Source: Halieaceae bacterium
GTDB lineage: Bacteria > Pseudomonadota > Gammaproteobacteria > Pseudomonadales > Halieaceae
DNA: 64,000 nucleotides
NCBI GenBank assembly: GCA_902613175.1
Contig: CACMGJ010000003.1
Location: 1-64,000, forward strand
Direction: 5' to 3'
The translations under genes and the position numbers were made by a program. Below are positions 18,674 through 31,449 of this stretch, in pieces (position 1 is the stretch's first letter; each line of letters opens with the position of its first letter). The notes below the pieces were generated by a model. The model searched no databases, was not told the DNA's origin, and saw only the letters and a program-made list of their open reading frames with translations.

Positions 18674-19159
18674 ATGACGACAACCTCATTTTTCAACCCA
18701 TGTTTCTTGGAGAAAGCCGAGCTGCGTGTGCTTTGCAGGACAGAACACAGTGCTGATTCGCTGTGGAGATCATCCATGCGAGTCGGCAATGTGCAGCTCA
18801 AGCATAACTGCGAGAACGACGCTTTCAATGAGCTTGGCTGCGCGTTTCAAGTTGCGCAACATCAGCTAATACAGATGAATCAGCCCTCATGGCGTTGGGC
18901 AATGCGGCTCGTTGAGAGCACCAACCTGTTAACCGTTGTGCTTCGTCGATGGGGCTACCAAGGTCTCATTCGAGATCTTTTAGTTTGCGTCCAACATCAA
19001 ATAGCAGCGATACCCGCTCTGTCTGACTGCCTCGTGGGTCGAGACACTGAGTGGCTGTGTTCTTGGTGTCAGTCAATGGCTTGTCCGAGGCGTCAAGCGA
19101 GCATTGAGCGCCTATACACGCAGCATGGGCCAGTCATCCCCGCGGGGCTCATACATTAA
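18674..19159 (+). CDS. Unknown protein downstream of a Fur-type box
   Basis: A 161-residue protein that I do not recognise. It has no signal peptide and no membrane segment, is rich in Trp and Cys, and ends with a CSWCQSMACPRR motif (CxxCxxxxC) that could bind a metal or an Fe-S cluster. A central helical stretch (RLVESTNLLTVVLRRWGYQG) is visible. The Fur-type box 48 bp upstream suggests iron-starvation control. It converges on the DUF1826 gene of the Zur operon with only two bases between stop codons. Confidence 0.6.
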   Translation: MTTTSFFNPCFLEKAELRVLCRTEHSADSLWRSSMRVGNVQLKHNCENDAFNELGCAFQVAQHQLIQMNQPSWRWAMRLVESTNLLTVVLRRWGYQGLIRDLLVCVQHQIAAIPALSDCLVGRDTEWLCSWCQSMACPRRQASIERLYTQHGPVIPAGLIH

Positions 19160-19161
19160 AA

Positions 19162-19860
19162 TCACCGGCCAAAATCAAGGGTGAGCAAGAGCCGCTGTCT
19201 GCCCACCGGAATGCTGGGGGAGCGATGCACTAGGCCACATCCCTCATTGCCCTCCCACGACTCACCCTTGAGCAGCGCAACAGCGCCAGCCTCAAGTATT
19301 TCGACATCACTGGGTTGGCATATGCCTTGTGCAGCGCCAAGGCTTGTCGGTGCATTTGGGCCAAGGAAACGCCGATTCACAAGATGATGAGGTAACCATT
19401 CGGTAGCAATACCGGTGTAGGTGGTGATCAATCGACAGGGAACCTTGTCGACATGAAATTTTGGGCACATGGCGGTATCTAGCACCGCTAGACGAAGGCC
19501 CACTTCTCGAAGGTCGAACAAATATGAAAATGCATCAATAAGCCACAGCATGTCGGCATGCAACGCACGATATTGTTGCTTCGGTAATATCGCTTGCAGC
19601 GAGACAGGGGCCTCATCTGCTCGAATAACCATACTTTTTTGGATGCTTGGATCGGAAGCAACCAAGGCGTCGGCCTCAACCCGAACCTCTGGATCAATAG
19701 CTCGATTCCATACCGACAGATTCACGTCGGGCTGATAGATCTCCGATAGAACCGACACATCAGAGCCAAACACTGCACGTCGCTCCACCGACTCATGCTC
19801 GGTTTTTTTGAACGAGGCTGCTTCTAGCGGCGCAACAGAACTCACGCTGATTCCTGCCAC
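19162..19860 (-). CDS. DUF1826 domain protein
   Basis: A 232-residue cytoplasmic protein of the DUF1826 family. The family mark [20 protein letters not shown] is present with its Cys and His residues, followed by GAVALLKGE and LVHRSPSIP near the end, an arrangement that resembles a cupin-like metal site. DUF1826 genes are often found beside COG0523 GTPases and Zur, which fits this location. Its start overlaps the end of the zigA-like gene by 19 bp, so it is the last gene of the operon. Function unknown, probably tied to zinc shortage. Confidence 0.8.
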   Translation of the reverse strand: MAGISVSSVAPLEAASFKKTEHESVERRAVFGSDVSVLSEIYQPDVNLSVWNRAIDPEVRVEADALVASDPSIQKSMVIRADEAPVSLQAILPKQQYRALHADMLWLIDAFSYLFDLREVGLRLAVLDTAMCPKFHVDKVPCRLITTYTGIATEWLPHHLVNRRFLGPNAPTSLGAAQGICQPSDVEILEAGAVALLKGESWEGNEGCGLVHRSPSIPVGRQRLLLTLDFGR

Positions 19861-21050
19861 GCAGGAAACGGATCAGGGAGGGTTGCCCAATAATACTTGC
19901 CTCGAAGCAACTCATCCTCGGTCAGCAGACAATGGTCGAGCGCTGCGCGGATTCGGGCTTCATCCAGTCCCTGACCAATGAACACAAGTTCTTGTCGCAT
20001 GTCGCCAAATGGCTCAACCCAGTTTTCTTCAATACTCTGGAGATAATAGGGGTCGTCAGGCCATCGCGAGCGCGGAACTGCGGCCCAAAACATGCCACCA
20101 AACCCATAACGCGCAATACCACCCGCTTGACTCCACTGCCCTGCAAACTCGGGTCGAGTCGCCAGCCAGAAATATCCCTTGGATCGTAAGAGCTTCCCAT
20201 AGCCCTCTGTGCCATGCAGAAAGTTGAAAAATTTCTCAGGGTGAAACGGGGTGCGTGCGAGATAACTGAAACTGCTAATCCCATACTCCTCCGTTTCAGG
20301 AACATGCTCCCCACGCATTTCCTTTAGCCAACCCGGTGCTTGCTGCGCTCTGTCGAAGTCAAAGAGACCGGTATTCAGTACCTTATCAACGTCGATCTGA
20401 CCTTGCGCAATCGGAATGATTTTGGCGTGAGTATTTAGGGTTCGGAGTATTGCCTCGAGGCGACTAATATCATCGCCGCTAGCCAAATCGGTCTTGCTGA
20501 TCAAAATGACATCGGCAAATTCCACCTGATCGACTAGCAGATCAGCTACGCTACGCTCATCTTCGTCACCTAAGGATTCGCCTGTGTCTTGAAGATACTC
20601 GGCTTCCTCGTAGTCCTTTAGGAAATTAACCGCATCCACGACAGTGACCATCGTATCAAGGTCAGCGATATCGGAAAGCGAAACACCTTCCTCGTCCGCA
20701 AAAGTGAATGTCTCAGCGACGGGCAAAGGCTCAGAGATACCCGTCGACTCGATCACCAGATAATCAAATCGTCCCTCTTTCGCGAGGTTATTTACCTCCT
20801 CCAGCAAGTCTTCCCGCAGTGTGCAACAGATACAGCCATTGCTCATCTCAACAAGCTTTTCTTCACTGCGATTAAGCGAGACTTCATTTTGGACGACGGC
20901 GGAATCGATATTGATCTCGCTCATATCATTCACGATGACGGCGACACGTTTTCCTTCGCGGTTGTTAAGGATGTGACTCAGCACGGTCGTTTTCCCCGCA
21001 CCCAAAAAACCAGATAAAACAGTGACTGGTAGTTTTCTATGAACATTCAC
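19842..21050 (-). CDS. zigA: COG0523 G3E-family zinc GTPase (ZigA-like)
   Basis: A 402-residue GTP-dependent metallochaperone. It has Walker [10 protein letters not shown] at residues 14-22, the metal-binding CxCC motif NGCICC at 71-76, [10 protein letters not shown] (switch/Walker B region) and ISKTDL for guanine recognition, with a C-terminal CobW_C domain. Proteins of this group hand zinc to target enzymes when zinc is scarce and are Zur-regulated in many bacteria. It lies between merC and DUF1826 in an operon headed by zur, which supports the zinc role. Confidence 0.87.
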   Translation of the reverse strand: MNVHRKLPVTVLSGFLGAGKTTVLSHILNNREGKRVAVIVNDMSEINIDSAVVQNEVSLNRSEEKLVEMSNGCICCTLREDLLEEVNNLAKEGRFDYLVIESTGISEPLPVAETFTFADEEGVSLSDIADLDTMVTVVDAVNFLKDYEEAEYLQDTGESLGDEDERSVADLLVDQVEFADVILISKTDLASGDDISRLEAILRTLNTHAKIIPIAQGQIDVDKVLNTGLFDFDRAQQAPGWLKEMRGEHVPETEEYGISSFSYLARTPFHPEKFFNFLHGTEGYGKLLRSKGYFWLATRPEFAGQWSQAGGIARYGFGGMFWAAVPRSRWPDDPYYLQSIEENWVEPFGDMRQELVFIGQGLDEARIRAALDHCLLTEDELLRGKYYWATLPDPFPAWQESA

Positions 21051-21101
21051 GGGTTAACCATCCTTTAACTCTGTAACCATGTCCGTACTTTTCCGCCCAA
21101 T

Positions 21102-21515
21102 CTAGGCGCACCTGTCGCACGCCTGATCGGCTGTACACAGACGGAAATTACCAATGTGGGTCATGCAAAGAATCAGCGCGCCCGAGACGGTCAGCCAAGT
21201 CTCACCTGACTCTGAGATCAACTCATGCGGAACAACGAGGGGAAGGGTCAACGTCACCAGGCCTACGCCACCAAAAAGGACGAGCTGATTGCGCTTGTGG
21301 TGACCATAACCTACGTATAAGGACACCAGACTGAGAGGTAACGCCACAGAGACCATTATTTGATGAAACATTTCATCGCTGAGCGTGACCACGATTCCAA
21401 TTGGGTAAATAACGAGCAATAGCGGCAGTAACAAGCAATGTAAGATACAAAGACTGGAAAAGCAGATAGCGGCGCGATCTCCCCAGCCCTGCAGCAGTAT
21501 CGATTTAATAGTCAT
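21102..21515 (-). CDS. MerC-domain inner-membrane protein
   Basis: A 137-residue protein with four membrane segments and the MerC signature CILHCLLLPLLL, whose cysteines handle metal ions in mercury transport proteins. Two more Cys pairs occur at the C-terminus (CTADQACDRC). There are no mer genes nearby; set in a zur-zigA operon, it more likely moves or senses zinc or another metal. I chose ATG 21515, 8 bp after the zur stop; a longer form from 21554, overlapping zur, is possible. Confidence 0.8.
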   Translation of the reverse strand: MTIKSILLQGWGDRAAICFSSLCILHCLLLPLLLVIYPIGIVVTLSDEMFHQIMVSVALPLSLVSLYVGYGHHKRNQLVLFGGVGLVTLTLPLVVPHELISESGETWLTVSGALILCMTHIGNFRLCTADQACDRCA

Positions 21516-21523
21516 CAGAGTCT

Positions 21524-22003
21524 CTATCCGGCGTTGTTTTGGCACGTCGTACATATGCCAGAGAGTTCGAATTGCTGGCTGGTCAATTTAAAACCTGCTG
21601 CACTCGCCATATGATCCAGCGCCTGATTAGCCTCTTCAGTTGCATCCACCTCCTCGACCGATGAACACGCCTCACACAATAAAAAGTGAGTCTTCTGAAA
21701 GTGCTTATGATCACAGGCAATGTGTGAGCACGACACGTACTTATTTGAGCTGGCCAGCCTATGCACGAGCGACTGTTGCTCAAGGAAATCTAGAATTCGA
21801 TAGACCGACATGGCGGGCATCGAGGTGGCCGCCGAACGGTTACAGCTATCCAATACCTCATAGGCCGACAATGGATTGGGTGACTGCATAAGCGCGCTCA
21901 GTACCTGCCGTCTCCGGTGAGTCAGTCGAGCGCCATTCTCAACACACGCAGCCTCTGCGGCTCGCAACAATGCATCGCACTGAAACTGTTTAAGCTGGAC
22001 CAT
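21524..22003 (-). CDS. zur: Zinc uptake regulator, Fur family
   Basis: A 159-residue repressor: winged-helix DNA-binding domain (RLTHRRRQVLSALMQ, SVYRILDFLEQQSLVHRL) followed by a dimerisation/metal domain with HKHFQKTHFLLCEAC and a final CTTC, giving the two CxxC structural zinc sites typical of Zur. It represses zinc-uptake and zinc-sparing genes when zinc is bound. ATG 22003 has a GAGGAG ribosome binding site. It is the first gene of zur-merC-zigA-DUF1826, and a Zur-type box lies 18 bp upstream, so the operon is likely self-regulated. Confidence 0.88.
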   Translation of the reverse strand: MVQLKQFQCDALLRAAEAACVENGARLTHRRRQVLSALMQSPNPLSAYEVLDSCNRSAATSMPAMSVYRILDFLEQQSLVHRLASSNKYVSCSHIACDHKHFQKTHFLLCEACSSVEEVDATEEANQALDHMASAAGFKLTSQQFELSGICTTCQNNAG

Positions 22004-22020
22004 CAATTTCTCCTCGATCG

Positions 22021-22043
22021 TGAACGATACATTATATCATTTA
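22021..22043. promoter_or_regulatory. Zur-type operator upstream of zur
   Basis: Read on the minus strand this 23-bp site begins AAATGATATAATG and ends TATCGTTC. Compared with the enterobacterial Zur consensus (GAAATGTTATA, one free base, TATAACATTTC), about 15 of 22 positions agree. Its place directly before the zur start fits autoregulation of the operon. Confidence 0.6.
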
Positions 22044-22229
22044 TAGCTCAATTGTTCTTTTCGGCTCGAACCAAAGAAATCGCAACATCACCTCTACACG
22101 CCGCGCCTCATGCTCTAACAATCCATTGAATCGATAAGGGCTCCATCGACTCTGCGCACCTGTTGCTTTTTTGTTGGCTTCGTTAAGATCGGCGTTATCT
22201 CACACAAGAAAACAATAAGGTGAAAGTAG

Positions 22230-23405
22230 ATGGCTCATGCATACATCGTTGCAGCAAAGAGAACCGCTGGCGGTCGCAAAGGCGGCGCACTCGCAGACTG
22301 GCACCCTGGAGACTTAGGTGCTCAAACACTCAATGCCATTTTAGGGGACAGTAAAGTCGATCCGAGCGCGATTGAAGACGTGATTGTGGGTTGTGTCTCG
22401 CAAGCGGGCGAGCAGTCCAATCAGATCGGCCGCACTGCGGTCCTCGCCTCGAATCTGCCCCAAAGTGTCCCCGCCGTAACCATTGATCGACAGTGTGGGT
22501 CTTCACAGCAAAGTATTCAGTTTGCGGCACAGGCCATCCTATCCGGTACGCAAGATCTGGTGATCGCAGCAGGTATCGAGAGCATGTCGCGTTGCCCCAT
22601 GGGCATCAATGCCCGCGCAGGTAAGGTATTCGACGTGCCCACGGACCCCACACCGCAATCGGTGAAAGACCAGTACGGTATTAGCCACTTCAGCCAGTTC
22701 GTTGGCGCCGAGATGATTGCTAAAAAGTATGGCCACACGAAGGAAGCGTTAGACGCCTATTCAGTGCGAAGCCATCAGCGTGGTCGTGACGCACGGAACG
22801 CGGGCGCGTTTGATAAAGAAATCGTAGCCATCATGGGCCGAACCGCCGATGGGGGTACAGCATTACATCAGCACGACGAGGGCATCCGTGACGACGCCAG
22901 CATGGAGGCCATGGCGCAGCTCAAAATTTTGATGGAAGACGGCGCGCTGACCGCAGCTAATGCTAGTCAGATTTGCGATGGCAGCTCCGCGGTTATGATA
23001 GCGTCCGAACAGGCACTCAAAGATCACAATCTCACGCCTCTGGCGCGCATTCATAACCTCACGGTAACGGCGGGCGATCCTGTGATCATGCTTGAGGAAC
23101 CACTCTTTGCGACCGATCGAGCGCTAAAGCGCGCTGGTATGAGCATTCATGATATGGACCTCTACGAAGTCAACGAAGCCTTTGCTCCAGTACCTATGGC
23201 GTGGTTGGAGCATACAGGTGCTGATCCAGACAAGCTCAACGTCAATGGCGGTGCCATTGCATTGGGCCACCCACTGGGTGCGACAGGTACAAAGCTGATG
23301 ACCACACTCGTGCATGCCCTGCATGCTCGAGGTAAAAAATGGGGTCTACAGACGATGTGTGAAGGTGGCGGTATCGCTAACGTTACCATTATTGAGGCGC
23401 TGTAA
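22230..23405 (+). CDS. Acetyl-CoA C-acyltransferase (thiolase)
   Basis: A 391-residue thiolase. The nucleophilic Cys lies in TIDRQCGSSQQ, the NEAFAPV motif and GGAIALGHPLGATG (catalytic His) are intact, and the second Cys is in MCEGGGIANV. It cleaves 3-ketoacyl-CoA, or condenses acyl-CoA units, in the cytoplasm as part of beta-oxidation or a related degradation. It stands alone on its strand, divergent from zur; no hydratase or dehydrogenase partner is adjacent. Confidence 0.92.
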   Translation: MAHAYIVAAKRTAGGRKGGALADWHPGDLGAQTLNAILGDSKVDPSAIEDVIVGCVSQAGEQSNQIGRTAVLASNLPQSVPAVTIDRQCGSSQQSIQFAAQAILSGTQDLVIAAGIESMSRCPMGINARAGKVFDVPTDPTPQSVKDQYGISHFSQFVGAEMIAKKYGHTKEALDAYSVRSHQRGRDARNAGAFDKEIVAIMGRTADGGTALHQHDEGIRDDASMEAMAQLKILMEDGALTAANASQICDGSSAVMIASEQALKDHNLTPLARIHNLTVTAGDPVIMLEEPLFATDRALKRAGMSIHDMDLYEVNEAFAPVPMAWLEHTGADPDKLNVNGGAIALGHPLGATGTKLMTTLVHALHARGKKWGLQTMCEGGGIANVTIIEAL

Positions 23406-23542
23406 TTAACTAATATGGCGCTACTGGAGGTGGCGCCACGAACTCCAGTCGCAGCAGGAAATCGACCACCCGAGAAACATTTGCGCATCCTTCTAGACTA
23501 AGGTTCAATTACATCAAGTCAAAAAAATAATAAGGCGAAACA

Positions 23543-23710
23543 ATGGAGATAAAAACTCTCAGCAAGGTGGTAACCGCGTGTGTCTTCGCTGGCGTTGTTA
23601 GTGGACTCCTTCTAGCGAACGTCACGTTGTATGAAGTGCTTATGGGCCAACTCAGCGAGTGGGCTGAAATTCAGAGCCTAGTTGCTTCGAATAACTCCCC
23701 GCATTACTGA
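23543..23710 (+). CDS. Small single-pass membrane protein, 55 residues
   Basis: A short gene in the 429-bp gap before the aminotransferase. ATG 23543 follows AATAAGGCGAAACA, a fair ribosome binding site. The product starts MEIKTLSKVVTACVFAGVVS and continues with a hydrophobic stretch, giving one membrane segment or uncleaved signal (about residues 9-30), then a polar tail ending NNSPHY. Charge layout (Lys before, acidic after) is that of a real membrane peptide. No family recognised. The rest of the gap holds nothing I can name. Confidence 0.5.
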   Translation: MEIKTLSKVVTACVFAGVVSGLLLANVTLYEVLMGQLSEWAEIQSLVASNNSPHY

Positions 23711-23834
23711 TTTTTGCATTCACCCTGTTTTTGACTGCTCAAAATTAGTTAACCTAATCGCGCTGCGTAGCTGAGCGCGTGCCCGCTTTTTGATTGGAAG
23801 CACTCATTTATCTGACAAAGCCCGGGAGTTAGCT

Positions 23835-24962
23835 ATGTTCATCGAGCCGTTCAAAGTCGAAATTTGGATGAACGAGTGGGAGACACGCTGTACCTACAAT
23901 CTTGCTGAGACCTGCGTGGCGAGTATTACGATTGAGGAACTACTCGCACTATCAGGGCGTGACGACGGGGACCTATCCGAGCTCCTGTCGATGAAACTCA
24001 CCTACGGTAATATCGAAGGGTCCGACCGCCTGAGAACTGCCATTTCCAAGCTCTACGCCAATACGACGATTGCTGACATCACCATTACCCACGGCACGAT
24101 AGCGGCCAATATGCTCGTGCACAAAGGGTTGGTAGAGCGCGGCGACCATGTTGTATCGATCATCCCGACCTATCAGCAACACTACTCTATCCCGCGCAGC
24201 ATCGAAGCCGATGTCACCACACTGAGTCTAGAGGCAAGCGACGGCTTCCTGCCTGACCTTGACCGTCTGCGGGCGATGGTAAGGTCCGAAACGAAGCTCA
24301 TCGCGTTCACTAATCCGAACAATCCAACGGGCGCTCTCATAGAACGCCCCATGCTGGAGTCTATCGCTGAGATTGCCGACTCGGTCGGGGCTTATCTACT
24401 CTGTGACGAGGTCTATCGAGGAACCGGCCAAGTCGGAGACGGGATGGTCCCTTCCATTGTCGATATCTACCATAAAGGCATTAGTACTGCGGGCATGTCG
24501 AAAGTATTCTCCCTCGCCGGTCTGCGTGTCGGGTGGGTGGTAGCGCCAAAAGAGCTGACCGAGAAGATCATGATTCACCGTGATTACGACACTATTTCCG
24601 TTGGCATGATTAACGACCACTTTGCGGCCATGGCGCTTGAGAATGCTGACAAAGTACTGGCACGAAGCCAGGCAATAACGCGAGAAAACCTAGCGATTTT
24701 GGACAACTGGATTAAAAATGAGCCACGAGTCGCCTGGGTCAAACCGCGCGCCGGTACCACCGCCATGTTGAAACTCGACATTCCCATGAGCTGCAGAGAA
24801 TTCTGTATCGACCTCCTCGAGAAGACGGGGGTTATGCTCACACCCGGAGATGCCTTCGACATGGAGGGTTATGTGCGAATTGGCTATGCCAACGATCGAA
24901 AAATTCTCGAGGCAGGCCTATCTGAAATCTCTGCCTACCTAAAGACAAATCTGCCGCCATAA
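23835..24962 (+). CDS. PLP-dependent aminotransferase, class I/II
   Basis: A 375-residue fold-type I PLP enzyme. The motifs are FTNPNNPTG (cofactor/substrate binding), YLLCDEVYRG (Asp to the pyridine N) and STAGMSKVFSLAGLRVGW with the Schiff-base Lys. The beginning, MFIEPFKVEIWMNEWE, resembles the capreomycidine synthase-like group of class I/II aminotransferases. ATG 23835 with GGGAG before it is preferred over a TTG 45 bp upstream. Substrate unknown; no biosynthetic partner is adjacent. Confidence 0.82.
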   Translation: MFIEPFKVEIWMNEWETRCTYNLAETCVASITIEELLALSGRDDGDLSELLSMKLTYGNIEGSDRLRTAISKLYANTTIADITITHGTIAANMLVHKGLVERGDHVVSIIPTYQQHYSIPRSIEADVTTLSLEASDGFLPDLDRLRAMVRSETKLIAFTNPNNPTGALIERPMLESIAEIADSVGAYLLCDEVYRGTGQVGDGMVPSIVDIYHKGISTAGMSKVFSLAGLRVGWVVAPKELTEKIMIHRDYDTISVGMINDHFAAMALENADKVLARSQAITRENLAILDNWIKNEPRVAWVKPRAGTTAMLKLDIPMSCREFCIDLLEKTGVMLTPGDAFDMEGYVRIGYANDRKILEAGLSEISAYLKTNLPP

Positions 24963-24972
24963 GCCAATCTTG

Positions 24973-26340
24973 CTATCGCTGCTTAGCGATAAAATCGGAG
25001 ACTCGCTGGTGTAACTCGCCGTGTAGACGAAACGTTTGTCTATATACCCAGATACTCTCGATCAGAAAGACAACCGGAAGACCAATCATCAGGGCTCTTA
25101 AGCCAAATACCGTTGCCTCGCTTTGGATCTCATTTGGCACGTAACCGATGAGCGATAACCCAACCCCGATGAAAAAGCCGGCGAAGGCGCCTGCGAACTT
25201 CACCAGCATGGTCTGAACCGAGAAAATAATGCTCTCGCTGCGCTTCCCCGTCTTGTAATGACCGTAATCAACGACATCGGCGAGCATGACCGTGCCCAAG
25301 CCATTGGCAATACCACCACCAAACTTTAGTAGCGCGCCAGCGACAGCGACCAAGACGCCACTCTCGGGTGCCACGAAGCTCCCCGCCAGCAGGACTAAAC
25401 TGCAGGCAAGGCCGAATAGGCTGGCGATGTACCAGGTAAAACGTCGTGGTAGGTGTCGGCAAAGCCATGGGAAAATGAAGATGCCAAGCATTTCGGCAAT
25501 ACCGGAGACCAAGGCAAACATGGGAAATAATTCGGGCTTACCAATGGCGTAGCTGAAGTAGTAAATCGCAAAGCCACCCACCAGCTGGGTACCAATGTTA
25601 AAAGTGAGAACACAACCAATCAGCGAAGCTAACTGATCGTTGTTTCGCAAGATGGAGATCACATCCCCAAAGGAGAAGCGCTCGCTCGCCACCTGAGTAG
25701 CAACACACTCCTTCACCTGCGTAAAGGTAATCAGCGCCGATGCGACAAAGACAATAATGATAAGACCCGACAACAGCAGGAAACCCTTGCCTTCATCGCC
25801 CTCACCGAGGAAGGCGATGCTCGCCAGACCATAGGTGCCGACGATCGTCCACGCGATGCTGGCGAAGAGGCGCGGCCACACAACTAATCGCTCTCGCTCC
25901 TCACGACGAGCAGACAGTGCAGGCACCATGGACCAGAAGGGGATATCCATAATCGTGTAGGTGAGGCCCCAGACGATGTAGGTCACGGTGACAAACAACA
26001 GTAGCTGCGAACCCGTAAATGAATGTGCAGAGAACAACGCCAACAAGGCCAGCGAGTTGATCACCGTACCAAGGACGATCCAGGGCCTGAACTTTCCAAA
26101 CCGACTGCGGGTATTGTCGACGATCATGCCCATGACTGGATCGGATACCGCATCAATCATGCGGACAACGAGAAACAACGCCCCCACAAACGCCGCCGGC
26201 ACACCAGCCACATCGGTGTAGTAGTACATAAGAAAGAGATAAACGACGGAGCAGGCGAAGTCCTTCCCCAGTGCGCCCAGTCCGTAACTGAACTTGGTGC
26301 GCATCGAAATCGAGTCAATCCCATCGAGAGCATCACTCAT
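24973..26340 (-). CDS. Sugar:cation symporter, GPH family (MelB-like)
   Basis: A 455-residue transporter with about twelve membrane segments. The N-terminal signature of the glycoside-pentoside-hexuronide:cation family is present: KFSYGLGALGKDFACSVVYL, then RMIDAVSDPVMGMIVDNTRS with the conserved Asp residues for cation and sugar binding, and GKFRPWIVLG. It imports a glycoside with Na+ or H+. It is the last gene of an operon with two GH2 enzymes, so its cargo is probably a beta-galactoside or glucuronide. Confidence 0.88.
   Translation of the reverse strand: MSDALDGIDSISMRTKFSYGLGALGKDFACSVVYLFLMYYYTDVAGVPAAFVGALFLVVRMIDAVSDPVMGMIVDNTRSRFGKFRPWIVLGTVINSLALLALFSAHSFTGSQLLLFVTVTYIVWGLTYTIMDIPFWSMVPALSARREERERLVVWPRLFASIAWTIVGTYGLASIAFLGEGDEGKGFLLLSGLIIIVFVASALITFTQVKECVATQVASERFSFGDVISILRNNDQLASLIGCVLTFNIGTQLVGGFAIYYFSYAIGKPELFPMFALVSGIAEMLGIFIFPWLCRHLPRRFTWYIASLFGLACSLVLLAGSFVAPESGVLVAVAGALLKFGGGIANGLGTVMLADVVDYGHYKTGKRSESIIFSVQTMLVKFAGAFAGFFIGVGLSLIGYVPNEIQSEATVFGLRALMIGLPVVFLIESIWVYRQTFRLHGELHQRVSDFIAKQR
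24974..24991. terminator. Possible hairpin at converging gene ends
   Basis: TATCGCT and AGCGATA form a perfect 7-bp stem with loop GCTT, just after the aminotransferase stop and inside the last codons of the symporter gene. On the + strand AAAATC follows, not a U-rich run, so termination is only a suggestion. Confidence 0.3.
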
Positions 26341-26369
26341 AGCCGATGGCTCCCGAATACTTGCCTATC

Positions 26370-31264
<4,895 letters not shown>

Positions 31265-31449
31265 GTCGTGGTTGTCTTTTTATTTCTCTTTTTTAGCTGT
31301 CTGTGTCGTTATAGATGGCACAGAGCCACACCATAGCCGCTTATCGTTTCTTTCGCATTGAGTTGTGTTTCAAATCATCCCTTGGTTACTCTCATCTAGT
31401 TACCCACTGGACCGGTTGTCTCCAGCCGGACACGCACGAGAAAATTGCT

